Of a stretch of DNA of 16,478 nucleotides, positions 6,874 to 15,335 are shown piece by piece. The stretch is from Bacteroidales bacterium. GTDB taxonomy: Bacteria; Bacteroidota; Bacteroidia; Bacteroidales; UBA932. The stretch spans positions 1 to 16,478 of the forward strand of contig JAFRPH010000030.1 of NCBI GenBank assembly GCA_017429205.1, read 5' to 3'. Made by a program: the position numbers and the translations under genes. Within the stretch, counting starts at the first letter, position 1; each line of letters starts with the position of its first letter. Below the pieces are notes generated by a model. That model saw nothing but the letters and a program-made list of their open reading frames with translations. It was not told the DNA's origin and made no database searches.

Positions 6874-8325
6874 GTGAAGCGATCGACAGGATGGATCCTC
6901 TGGTTGCTGGTGCTGTTGCTTGCGGTACTGCCGCTGACACTGACGGCGGAGGAAATCCCGCCGCAGACGGACACGGAGCTGTCGGAATCCGAGCCGGAGG
7001 AGACGCCGGAGCAGACGCCCGCTGAGGACGGGGAAACGTCCCCCGCTGACAGCCGGGACGAAGAGCCCGCGCAGTCCGGCTCCCCGGATGAGCGGGAACA
7101 GCCGGAAACGCCCGACGAGCCTTCCGGGGAGGATCAGCCGGAGGCCGGGGGAGACCCGCTTCCCGAAGATCAGCCGGAGCCTGAGGAGGCGGAAGATGAA
7201 GCCCCCCGGCTCGACTGGGACGAGGATCTGATGGTCGGGAAGCTCTGGAGGAAAGACCTCAACGAACAAACCGCGCGCGTGGTCCTGCGGCTGACGCTTC
7301 ACAAGGGTACAGCGCTCCGATTCCGGACTGAAGGTCTGCCCGTGCAGCTGATGATCACGAACACAGAAACCGCTTCTGTGTCGCAGCTGCGGCCGGACGA
7401 GGCCGGCGAAGGCGTGCGGATCGATGAGACCCTGAATCTGCGCAAAGGCGTTTACCTGATCCTCGTGGAAAAGCTGGATCCGAAGGCTTCCGGAACAGTG
7501 ATGCTGACGGTGTCAGAACCGGAGCCCGAAACGCCGGCAGAGACAACCGAAGTCGCAGAAGCTGTCGAAGGTGAAGAAATCACCGCGGAAGCCGCGGAGC
7601 CCCTGATCGCACCGACAGAGGAAACCCAGGCGAGCACAGCGGAAGCTGCTGAGCCAGGGCTTCCGGATACAGCGGAAGCCGTCTGGACGGAAGAGTCCGC
7701 CGGGACGGAACCGCTGACAGAGACAGTTGAGGCGATCGGAACGGAAGAGCCCGCCGGGACGGAACCGCCGACAGAGACAGTTGAGGCGTTCGGGACGGAA
7801 GAGCCCGCCGAGACGAAACCGCCGACAGAGACAGTTGAGGCGGCCAGAACGGAAGAGCCCGTCGCGGAAAGCTCAGCGGAGGCGGGCGGTGAGACCGTCG
7901 GTACACAGGAAGCCGCCGCGACAGAGGAACCTGTCGGGACGGAAGAAGCCGAGCCCGAAGGGACGACCGCGGAGACCGACGAACCCTGCGAAACGACTGA
8001 AACTGCCGGGACTGAAGAATCGGAAGGGGAGGAAACGCTGACCGAGGCGGAAGAGCCGGAGATCATAGTGTCCGTGACCGTGTCGCTGAACGGCGCGCGA
8101 AGGCTTTCCGTCGGCACGGAAGTGACGCTGACCGCGGTCCTGACCGGATGTGATCCCGATGAGGTCGAGATCGAGTGGCAGTACTCCCCGGACGGCGGCG
8201 AGACGGTCGTCACGGTCGGGGATGCGCACGGCCTTGAATACCGTTATACCGTTGACAGGGAGAACCGCCATTATCTCTGGCGCGCTGTCGTGGTCCGGCG
8301 CACAGCCGATCCCACGGAGCGTTGA
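6874..8325 (+). CDS. Exported acidic Thr/Glu/Pro-rich protein with C-terminal Ig-like domain
   Basis: I do not recognise this 483-residue protein as a named family. A short signal peptide (Lys-Arg, then a Leu/Val core, ending LTLTA before EE) is followed by an acidic, Pro/Glu-rich stretch (about 25-110). A compact predicted beta domain follows (about 113-213; includes ITNTETASVSQL and LRKGVYLILVEKLDP). A long Thr/Glu/Ala linker (214-395) contains three 18-residue tandem repeats. A C-terminal Ig-like domain (about 397-483; VTLTAVLTG, IEWQYSPDGG, YLWRAVV) resembles those in large Clostridial surface proteins. There is no LPXTG or C-terminal membrane segment. The stop is 57 bp before the giant adhesin gene with no terminator between, suggesting an operon. 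The elongated acidic linker suggests a spacer or stalk accessory to its neighbour (inference). Confidence 0.85.
   Translation: MKRSTGWILWLLVLLLAVLPLTLTAEEIPPQTDTELSESEPEETPEQTPAEDGETSPADSRDEEPAQSGSPDEREQPETPDEPSGEDQPEAGGDPLPEDQPEPEEAEDEAPRLDWDEDLMVGKLWRKDLNEQTARVVLRLTLHKGTALRFRTEGLPVQLMITNTETASVSQLRPDEAGEGVRIDETLNLRKGVYLILVEKLDPKASGTVMLTVSEPEPETPAETTEVAEAVEGEEITAEAAEPLIAPTEETQASTAEAAEPGLPDTAEAVWTEESAGTEPLTETVEAIGTEEPAGTEPPTETVEAFGTEEPAETKPPTETVEAARTEEPVAESSAEAGGETVGTQEAAATEEPVGTEEAEPEGTTAETDEPCETTETAGTEESEGEETLTEAEEPEIIVSVTVSLNGARRLSVGTEVTLTAVLTGCDPDEVEIEWQYSPDGGETVVTVGDAHGLEYRYTVDRENRHYLWRAVVVRRTADPTER
7687..7860 (+). repeat. 54-bp in-frame tandem repeat, three copies plus a partial fourth
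   Basis: Units at 7687-7740, 7741-7794 and 7795-7848 encode 18 residues each, of the pattern TEE-P/S-AGTEP-PTETVEA. A fourth partial unit (RTEEP) follows. Copies are nearly identical at the DNA level, in contrast to the diverged sequence around them, so copy number could vary between strains without breaking the frame. Confidence 0.85.
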
Positions 8326-8370
8326 ATTCCCGGTTGACGTTCATGGAGCGCAGGCTCTGTCTATAGAAAT

Positions 8371-8375
8371 GGGGA
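8371..8375 (+). promoter_or_regulatory. Weak ribosome binding site for the giant adhesin
   Basis: GGGGA lies six bases before GTG 8382. An in-frame TAG at 8364-8366 leaves this GTG as the only usable start that keeps the signal peptide; the next Met (residue 30) lies beyond it. Confidence 0.6.
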
Positions 8376-8381
8376 ACACAC

Positions 8382-11300
8382 GTGAAACGACGGATACGCA
8401 GCTTCCATTTAATTGTCTGGTGCACGGTCTTTTTGTGCGTCCTCGCGGTCCTGCCGGCAGGCGGACTGATGGAGCGCGTGACCAGTGACTGGGTCGATCC
8501 CGCCGCGAAACCTGACGCGGTGGATCTGACGGAGGCTGATGCGGACCTGTCGTTTTCGTTCACATGGAATGATGCCGCGCTCGCGGGGGAGACGGAGATC
8601 CCGCAGGGCGCTGTCCTGACAGCACAGGCCGCCATGCGGATCCGACGCGGAGAGGCCGCGCTGGATTACGTGCTGCCGCTGCCGGACGGGATCACGGTGG
8701 CCGATACGGAATGGGCTGACCTGAACCGGGGCGGCCGGTGGCAGATCGAAGATCATCAGATCTGGATCGAGATGGCGGAGGATACCTGGACAGACGGCAC
8801 CGCCGCGGTCGACACGCAGGTCACCTTCCCGTTTACCGTGTCCGCGCCCGGAGCGCTGGTTTTCTCGGGCCGCTCGGACACGCTGAAGATCCGTACTCCC
8901 GAGTTCCGCTTCTCCGGGATCGGCGACAGTCGGGAGATCAAGGAAATCCTGGCGGAAAACGGGATCGCTGCTCCCGTGGTGATCGTGAATTTCAACGCGC
9001 CCGGGATCAGCCTGGATGATGATTTCCGTGTGATCGCGGAGGCATATTTCGATGAGGCCGCGCTGACCGTCACGGTGGAGACGGGGGAGACCTTCGTGAT
9101 CCTGCTCCGGAATCCGGAGGCCGGATCCGACGGGCTCACATTCCGCGGGGCGGATTTTGAGGTGCGACTCTATCCATCCGACAAGGCGAACCTGCCCGAA
9201 GGCGCGGTCCTGCGCGCGGAGGAGAGAGCGGACACGGACGCGTATGCCGTCCGGGCCGCCGAAAAGCTGTCGATCCGGAAGAGAGGCATCCAGTTCCTCC
9301 GGGTATTTGACCTGACGATCCTTGACGGGGAAAAGGAGATCGAGCCCGAAGGTCCCGTGCGAGTGGAGATCGTGCTGAAGACTGAGGGCGAGCGCGTGGT
9401 GGCGCTGCATTTCGCGGATCAGCAGCCGGAAACACAGAAGAAGACCCAGAAGCGCATCCGCGGGGCAGATCCCGAGAGGCGGGATCCCGGTGTCGACGTG
9501 CTGACCACCGAGGTTACGGAGGAGACCGTCAGTTTTGAGGCGGAGAGTTTCTCCGAGTTTGCCGTCCTCGGTTACCGGCTGGAGACGCAGGTGACTGCCG
9601 GCGACGGAAGCACCTATCAGGTCACCGTCTGGTTTGGGGAGGACGCGCAGATCCCGGAGGACGCCGTGCTGGCGGCGAGCGAGATCGCGCAGGAAATCGG
9701 CGCCGTGGACGGAGCCACCGCGTATGAGACACTGACGGCGCAGGCCGGTACCATCCTCGGCTGGGATGATCGCTGTATCACCTATGCGCGATTCTTTGAC
9801 ATTGCAATCCTGGGTGCCGACGGGCGCGAGGTAGAACCCGCGGCGGGCTCTACCGTCCATGTGGAGATCCGCCTCGCCGACAAGACGGCGGCTCCGCTGG
9901 TGGTTCACCTCGGAGAGATCCCGGAGGTGCTGGAGTCGGAGAATGAAGGAGATACCCTCTTCTTCGATACGGACGGATTCTCTGTCTACGGAATCGTGGA
10001 CGCGCCGGAGCCCGTAACCGGCGTCGGCTGGAATTCACCGGCGTCTGTCGAAGACATCGCCGCGCTCGGCGGGGAAGGCTTCTATGTCCGCAATCCCGGC
10101 GGCTATTACTTCACCAATCGGACATACAACGTCAACGCGTCCCGCACCGGCATCAGAAAGACGAAGCCGGCAGCGCAGAATCCGGACGAGGCGAACGATG
10201 CCGTGCTGTACTTCTTTGAGCAGCGCGGGGACAATCAGTTCGCGGTTTACTGTCTGGATGACTCGGACAGCCCGCTGTATGTCCGCCAGACGACAAACAG
10301 CCTCACGCTTACGTCAGACGCGGGCAGCGCGTCCGTCTTCACGATCAGTCCGTTCAGCGGGCAAGCCAACACCTTTGTCGTGATGGGCTCCGGCGGCTAC
10401 TGCTGGAATATGCAGGGCGGCGTGAACGGCAATGGATTCGCTGCCTACAACAACGCGACGGACACGAACTCCCGGATCCAGTTTACGTACTATGTCGAGG
10501 CGGAAGACGATCCCTATCATCTGGATGGCCTGTCCTACGGCATCGCCTATCACGACGATAATGTGAGCGCCGCCGCCATGATGGCTGAGCCCAAGACGGT
10601 CGGCAATCAGTCCCGCCTGGCCGGTCTTGACATGCTGATGCGCCCGGATGTGCTGGACAATCAGGGCATCCTGCTGGTGGCGGAGAACAGTGAGATCTCG
10701 CTCTGGACATTCGAGAACGTGCAGGGTGACCAATACTATATCAAGACGGATGTCGACGGAGAAACCCGCTACCTGACGATCAACGGGGCGAACGTGACCC
10801 TCGAGACGGAGCCTCACGAGGTCAACTCCCTCATCCGTGCCGTTCCCGGTACGGGCGCGTATGCCGGCAAGTGGCATTTCATGGTCGGGACCCGCTCGCT
10901 GAACCTGCCCGGCACCGCGGATAGCGGCTTCAACAGTGTAACCGGAACCGGTGAAACGACCTGGATGAACCTGGTGGAGAAATCCGTGCTCAGCGAAGAG
11001 GATTTCACACTGTATACAGCAAAAAAGGTCAGCGTTTCCGACACGGCCAACGTGTACGACGGCCAGCAGGTTGTCCTGTACACACGCATCTGGAACGATG
11101 CGACCAAGCGGTATGAGTTCTATGCGGTGGATCACAACGGGACCCTGGTCCGCTGCTATGACAACGGCGACGGTATCGAGTGGCTCGGCAGTCAGGTCAA
11201 CACCGCGCTGTGGGAGCTCAAGATCCACTATGATCCCGACGGCTCCGAGAACTATTTCTACGATCTGAAGAACACCCAGTACGGGTCGTACCTCGCGCCG

Positions 11301-14300
11301 CAGATCAGCGCGGACCAGATCCTTTCGGGCAGCGAGATCGGCGTGAACCTGAACGGCCGCAAATTCGGCGGCAACTATACCTCCATCATCGCATGGGATG
11401 AACAGAATTACGCTTATTCAGGCCTGAAGGCGGAGAATGGGCGCGTGGTGCCGTGCGCGCTGTCGGAGGCCGATGACTTCTATTTCGCCGTGATGTCCGT
11501 CCAGGAGGAAACCGAGCTGTCGACCGTCAGGACCATCGACAGTACGCACTACGGCATCACGATGAAGATGATGGACTTCAACAATGCGAAGACCGGCCCG
11601 GCGATCAGCCCGCGTGACTCCGTCCAGAATCCGTTCTTCGGCGGGGACAACAACAACCCCGGTCTGCTCACCACGAATCTGGAAAACGGGTACCCGACGA
11701 CCACGAACGTCACCGGCCGACCGGGGCACTCGCTGAGCGAGCTGTTCAGCGGCATGTCGGACGTCAATCATCTGTTCATCGAGAGCATCTACAACGAGAG
11801 CGGTTATTTCGAGTATGACAGTACATCGAACTTCGCGCACCTGAACGGCGACGGCAAATTCACCGTGTACGATCAACTCGGCGCGATCAGCGATTACGCC
11901 ACCGTGACCGGCTCCCACGGCCAGTTCATGCCCTATAATACGCTGGCCCCCGGGGAGTACTGCTCCTTCACCAACAGAACGAGCGTTACTGCGGCCGAAC
12001 TCCCGGATACCAACGCGCGCAAGGGGGAGCGCCTGTTCAACATCGGCAGCCGTTCAACCGTGGACTACCATTTCGGCATGGAGATGACAGCCTCCTTTAC
12101 GCAGACCGCCAGCGGTCTGGACGCCTGGGGCCACGACATCATCTTTGAGTTCTCGGGCGATGACGACTTCTGGTTCTACGTGGATGACGAGCTCGTGCTG
12201 GACCTGGGCGGCGTCCACTCCGCCATGACGGGCTCGATCAACTTCCGCACCGGTGAGGTCAGGAGCAGCCGCGGCAATTCCAACCTGTACGACATCTACA
12301 AGAAGAATTACATCGCACGCGGCATGTCCGAGAGCGAGATCGATGCAAAGCTGCGCGAGATCTTCACGCTGAATGAGAACGGCCAGCATGTGTTCAAGGA
12401 CTACACCAACCACAGCATGCGGATGTTCTACATGGAACGCGGCGCCGGTGCGTCGAACCTGCACATGCGCTTCAACCTCGCGGCGGTCAAGCCCGGCAGC
12501 TTCCTCCTTTCGAAGCAGCTGTCCGGCACGGATCACCCGGACAATGACCTGATCGAATTCCCCTATCAGATCTGGTATTACACCAGGGACGACGGCGGCA
12601 CGGTCCCGCATCTGCTGGGCGAGAACCCGGGGGAGGCGGACGGTGTCGTCCTGCGCGACACGACGTTCCGCCTGCGCCACGAGGAGGCTTACACACCCGC
12701 CGGCGGCACGACGCCCTACGAACACGTCTTCTTCCTCAAACCCGGCCAGACCGCGGAAGTCAACATGCCGGAGAACACCCTGCGCTACTACGTGGTGGAA
12801 TGCGGTGTCAACCCCTCCGTCTACGACGAGGTGTCGGCAAACGGCACGATCCTGACGGGAACGGCCTCGGGCAACGAAGGTCGCCTGGACTTCCGGACGG
12901 ACGGCGACACCCTCGAGCACCGGCAGAAGGTTGATTTTGTCAACCATGTGCGGGAGGGCGCCATGCGGTCAGTTGAAATCACCAAGCGCCTCTACGACGT
13001 GGACGGTGTGCACCTCCTGCACTATCCGGACAACGATACCCTGTTCCATCTCCGCCTTTATCTGGGCACGGAGGACGCGGACGACGAGCAGCTTCCGCTG
13101 GCCAATCTCTACAGCTACTATATCAAGGATCCGCAGGGCGCGTACTGCCGCTGGGATCCGGCAGCGCAGGCCTTTGTCTCGCTCGGGATCAGCGACTATG
13201 CGACACTCAGGGCGTATCTGGACACGCTGACCAGCGCCCAGCAGGAGAGCATCGTCTTCGTGACGTCCATGAACGGCGCCATTTCCAAGATCCCGGCGGA
13301 CTACACCGTGGAAGTCCGGGACCTGATCGTCGGCTCGAAATACAAGATCGAGGAGCGCGACGTCGAGATCCCGAAGGGCTACACGCTCCGCCTTTCCGAC
13401 GGTTACAGCCGCGTCGACACGGATCCGGATATCTACAACGGCACCGTGCCCTACAGCGGCACCCTCCATGTGAACGAAACACCCGAGATCGAAGTCCGCA
13501 ACCAGAAGGGCTGGGGCCTGACCGTTGAGAAGATCTGGACGGATACCGACTTCATGGCGACGCACGACCCGGTCTACTTTGCGGTCTACCTCCTCGGTAC
13601 GGACAGGACGGAGACCTTCCTGGACGGCACCGTGCGGGAGCTTCCCACAACGGCGAATTCCGTCTACTATTTCTTCCAGAACCTCGCGAGTTCCACGCCC
13701 TTTGATCGATACCTGATCCGTGAGGTGGAGTTGACGGGAGATTATACGGTGAGTCCCTCCGGCGAGGTTACGGGCTACACATCCGTCACCCCGATCCCGG
13801 AAAGCGGCGCCATGACCATCGGCGGGACGCTCACGGGCGGAACCTACATTGAAGACGGCTTCACCTACACCGTCCATTACGAGCAGGGCGAGATGACCGA
13901 CCGCAACGAGAATGTCCGTACGGACAAGGTCACGAACTCCCGCCCGGGCATCGAATTCTACAAGACGGACTGGTTCAACGCACCGCTGGCCGGCGCTGTC
14001 TTCACCCTCACGACGGAGAACGGGACGACGGTGGCCGCGGACACCTACACTTCCGCCGATAACGGACTGATCACCATCGCTTATCTACCCGACGGCGTCT
14101 ACCTGCTGACTGAGACTGTCGCGCCAGAAGGCTACGTGGTCATGGATCAGCCGATGGTGCTTACGGTCCTCGACGACACACTGACGGTATCCGGCCTTGA
14201 CAGCCGCTTCTACACAGTCACTCACGATAATCCGGATATGCTGGCCACCATCACGATCCGTGACAGACAGACCCGATTCGAGGCCCGGAAGGTTGACGGA

Positions 14301-15122
14301 AAGACCCGGGAGCCCCTCGAGGGTGTGCACTTTGCCCTCTACCTTCAGGTGACCGACGGCAGCGGTATGCCGCGCAAGGACTATCTTCCGATGGAGGGCT
14401 ATGAGGACCTGATCTCCGGAGCCGACGGTATTCTGCCGGACATCACCATGGATCTGGGGCCGGGCACGTACTACCTCACGGAGACGCAGACGCTGGAAGA
14501 CTATAAGCTGCTGGCGGAAGACCTGTGCTTCACCATCGGCGTGGACGGCACGGTCAGCGTGTCGACGGAGCGCTATGAGCACTGGATCGAGGCGGTCATG
14601 GACGAGGAAACCGGCGAGGTTGCTTACACGCTGGTGATCGAAAACAGCCTGCACATCCCAGATCCCGTGTCGCTGACGGTTACCGGCGTCAAGGTGCTCA
14701 ATGGGCGCGCCATGAAGGCGAAGGAGTTCACCTTTACGCTGACGCCCATCAATGTGGACGGTGAAGCGATCGGCGAGACCCTGACGGCGTACAATGAGGC
14801 AGCTGAGGCGGGGGAGAGGAGCACGTTCAGCTTCCCCCTGACCTACGACCTGGATGACTACAAGAACGCACTCTACCGCGACGGCGACGGTGTCGCGTGG
14901 TTCTACTATGAGGTGTGCGAACTTGTCAGCCCGAACGCGGATGAGAACGGTTACGACGAGGGCCGTCAGATCCGGTATGACACGAACCGTTTCCTCGTCG
15001 TGGTAAAGCTTGCGATGCCGGATGATGAGTTCGAGGTCACGCAGAACAGTTACGTCTATGACGGCAACGGCGTGCCCGAGAGCCTGCAGCCGCCCACGCA
15101 TATCACTTCAGCCAAAAACTGA
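8382..15122 (+). CDS. Giant multidomain adhesin: fibro-slime and SpaA/Cna_B-type domains
   Basis: This is a 2246-residue exported protein. A signal peptide (1 to about 28) is followed by an Ig/adhesin-like region (about 45-230). Next come two copies of a ~140-residue unit (258-398 and 412-541), both with a FD-AIL/TIL-EVEP-VHVEI core and an ending like F-S-F/Y-A/G-V. Beta-rich, trefoil-like segments span about 560-1040 (GGEGFYVRNPGGYYF, SLNLPGTADSG). A fibro-slime domain (about 1047-1366) carries the signature FSGDDDFWFYVDDELVLDLG from 1256. The remainder is about five SpaA/Cna_B-like domains (from about 1370; clearest is FYKTD with LLTETVAPEGY) and a last Spy0128/FctA-like domain (2097-2246; VKVLNGRAMKAKEFTFTL, ADENGYDEG). 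Such architecture is typical of Clostridial 'SpaA isopeptide-forming pilin-related' tip adhesins. Unlike those, it ends in PPTHITSAKN with no LPXTG, membrane helix or basic tail. The perfect terminator just beyond argues that the stop is genuine. The ligand is unknown. Confidence 0.92.
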   Translation: MKRRIRSFHLIVWCTVFLCVLAVLPAGGLMERVTSDWVDPAAKPDAVDLTEADADLSFSFTWNDAALAGETEIPQGAVLTAQAAMRIRRGEAALDYVLPLPDGITVADTEWADLNRGGRWQIEDHQIWIEMAEDTWTDGTAAVDTQVTFPFTVSAPGALVFSGRSDTLKIRTPEFRFSGIGDSREIKEILAENGIAAPVVIVNFNAPGISLDDDFRVIAEAYFDEAALTVTVETGETFVILLRNPEAGSDGLTFRGADFEVRLYPSDKANLPEGAVLRAEERADTDAYAVRAAEKLSIRKRGIQFLRVFDLTILDGEKEIEPEGPVRVEIVLKTEGERVVALHFADQQPETQKKTQKRIRGADPERRDPGVDVLTTEVTEETVSFEAESFSEFAVLGYRLETQVTAGDGSTYQVTVWFGEDAQIPEDAVLAASEIAQEIGAVDGATAYETLTAQAGTILGWDDRCITYARFFDIAILGADGREVEPAAGSTVHVEIRLADKTAAPLVVHLGEIPEVLESENEGDTLFFDTDGFSVYGIVDAPEPVTGVGWNSPASVEDIAALGGEGFYVRNPGGYYFTNRTYNVNASRTGIRKTKPAAQNPDEANDAVLYFFEQRGDNQFAVYCLDDSDSPLYVRQTTNSLTLTSDAGSASVFTISPFSGQANTFVVMGSGGYCWNMQGGVNGNGFAAYNNATDTNSRIQFTYYVEAEDDPYHLDGLSYGIAYHDDNVSAAAMMAEPKTVGNQSRLAGLDMLMRPDVLDNQGILLVAENSEISLWTFENVQGDQYYIKTDVDGETRYLTINGANVTLETEPHEVNSLIRAVPGTGAYAGKWHFMVGTRSLNLPGTADSGFNSVTGTGETTWMNLVEKSVLSEEDFTLYTAKKVSVSDTANVYDGQQVVLYTRIWNDATKRYEFYAVDHNGTLVRCYDNGDGIEWLGSQVNTALWELKIHYDPDGSENYFYDLKNTQYGSYLAPQISADQILSGSEIGVNLNGRKFGGNYTSIIAWDEQNYAYSGLKAENGRVVPCALSEADDFYFAVMSVQEETELSTVRTIDSTHYGITMKMMDFNNAKTGPAISPRDSVQNPFFGGDNNNPGLLTTNLENGYPTTTNVTGRPGHSLSELFSGMSDVNHLFIESIYNESGYFEYDSTSNFAHLNGDGKFTVYDQLGAISDYATVTGSHGQFMPYNTLAPGEYCSFTNRTSVTAAELPDTNARKGERLFNIGSRSTVDYHFGMEMTASFTQTASGLDAWGHDIIFEFSGDDDFWFYVDDELVLDLGGVHSAMTGSINFRTGEVRSSRGNSNLYDIYKKNYIARGMSESEIDAKLREIFTLNENGQHVFKDYTNHSMRMFYMERGAGASNLHMRFNLAAVKPGSFLLSKQLSGTDHPDNDLIEFPYQIWYYTRDDGGTVPHLLGENPGEADGVVLRDTTFRLRHEEAYTPAGGTTPYEHVFFLKPGQTAEVNMPENTLRYYVVECGVNPSVYDEVSANGTILTGTASGNEGRLDFRTDGDTLEHRQKVDFVNHVREGAMRSVEITKRLYDVDGVHLLHYPDNDTLFHLRLYLGTEDADDEQLPLANLYSYYIKDPQGAYCRWDPAAQAFVSLGISDYATLRAYLDTLTSAQQESIVFVTSMNGAISKIPADYTVEVRDLIVGSKYKIEERDVEIPKGYTLRLSDGYSRVDTDPDIYNGTVPYSGTLHVNETPEIEVRNQKGWGLTVEKIWTDTDFMATHDPVYFAVYLLGTDRTETFLDGTVRELPTTANSVYYFFQNLASSTPFDRYLIREVELTGDYTVSPSGEVTGYTSVTPIPESGAMTIGGTLTGGTYIEDGFTYTVHYEQGEMTDRNENVRTDKVTNSRPGIEFYKTDWFNAPLAGAVFTLTTENGTTVAADTYTSADNGLITIAYLPDGVYLLTETVAPEGYVVMDQPMVLTVLDDTLTVSGLDSRFYTVTHDNPDMLATITIRDRQTRFEARKVDGKTREPLEGVHFALYLQVTDGSGMPRKDYLPMEGYEDLISGADGILPDITMDLGPGTYYLTETQTLEDYKLLAEDLCFTIGVDGTVSVSTERYEHWIEAVMDEETGEVAYTLVIENSLHIPDPVSLTVTGVKVLNGRAMKAKEFTFTLTPINVDGEAIGETLTAYNEAAEAGERSTFSFPLTYDLDDYKNALYRDGDGVAWFYYEVCELVSPNADENGYDEGRQIRYDTNRFLVVVKLAMPDDEFEVTQNSYVYDGNGVPESLQPPTHITSAKN
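9153..10004 (+). repeat. Internal duplication of a ~140-residue domain in the giant adhesin
   Basis: Copy 1 (9153-9575) and copy 2 (9615-10004) share, in order, a PEGAVL/PEDAVL-A-E strand, an FDLTILDG/FDIAILGADG strand, EIEPEGPVRVEI/EVEPAAGSTVHVEI, and a closing FEAESFSEFAV/FDTDGFSVYGI strand. The similarity is at protein level only, indicating an old duplication. The unit is often seen ahead of Cna_B arrays; I do not assign it a firm family name. Confidence 0.7.
12489..15119 (+). repeat. C-terminal array of SpaA/Cna_B-type and Spy0128-like domains
   Basis: Approximate modules start at 12489 (FLLSKQLSG), 12963 (VEITKRLYD), 13512 (LTVEKIW), 13950 (IEFYKTD), 14271 (FEARKVDG) and 14671 (VTGVKVLNG). 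Each opens with a strand holding a Lys, and most carry a Glu in a middle Y-V/L-E motif. The last module lacks the usual final F-x-N strand: ITSAKN stands where family members commonly have FTNTY. Confidence 0.72.
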
Positions 15123-15128
15123 ACCTGC

Positions 15129-15160
15129 AGCCGACGGAGCACATAACTCCGTCGGCTTTT
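15129..15160 (+). terminator. Rho-independent terminator after the giant adhesin
   Basis: AGCCGACGGAG pairs perfectly with CTCCGTCGGCT around a CACATAA loop, with TTTT at 15157-15160. It begins seven bases after the stop, closing the 6874-15122 transcription unit. Confidence 0.93.
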
Positions 15161-15320
15161 CCTGAACCTGTGTGAAAACCGCTGATTTTGTCCGGCAGAA
15201 AGGAAGAAAACCGATTCAAGACTCGTTGATATGGTGAAGGGAGCCGGAGCGGCAGAGATCGTCACATTGCACAAATCCGGGGCCGGCGCCGGATCGCTGA
15301 CAAAGAGAAAGAAATTGATC

Positions 15321-15327
15321 GGGGAGG
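15321..15327 (+). promoter_or_regulatory. Ribosome binding site of the DUF6273 gene
   Basis: GGGGAGG lies eight bases before ATG 15336 and selects this start over an in-frame upstream ATG at 15231 that has no signal-peptide-like sequence after it. Confidence 0.8.
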
Positions 15328-15335
15328 AATCGACG

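Noticed and set aside
6690..7025. Open frame across the terminator and start of the acidic protein gene
   Set aside because: It runs through a strong terminator, overlaps the better-supported start at 6874 in another frame, and encodes no recognisable feature.
7452..8213. Minus-strand open frame rich in Ser/Val opposite the Thr/Glu repeat gene
   Set aside because: It is a low-complexity mirror of the acidic repeats with no start signal or recognisable domain.
8334..8367. Possible promoter TTGACG ... TATAGA before the giant adhesin
   Set aside because: The spacing is 22 bp, too long for a sigma-A promoter, and transcription would begin almost at the ribosome binding site.
8409..9908. Long open frame on the minus strand (499 codons) under the giant adhesin
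   Set aside because: It is fully antisense to a well-supported gene. The product is Arg/Gly/His-rich with no domain, signal peptide or ribosome binding site, as expected from high-GC codon bias. Similar antisense frames at 10314-11228, 12054-12947, 12969-13877 and 14085-15101 were rejected for the same reason.
15275..15294. Palindrome ATCCGG ... CCGGAT in the DUF6273 leader
   Set aside because: It is a short G-C palindrome in a high-GC gap with no promoter or repeat copy nearby, so I could not support it as an operator or riboswitch.
15231..15335. Upstream ATG start for the DUF6273 protein
   Set aside because: The extension is polar and basic, precedes an otherwise perfect signal peptide, and lacks the strong GGGGAGG site found before ATG 15336.
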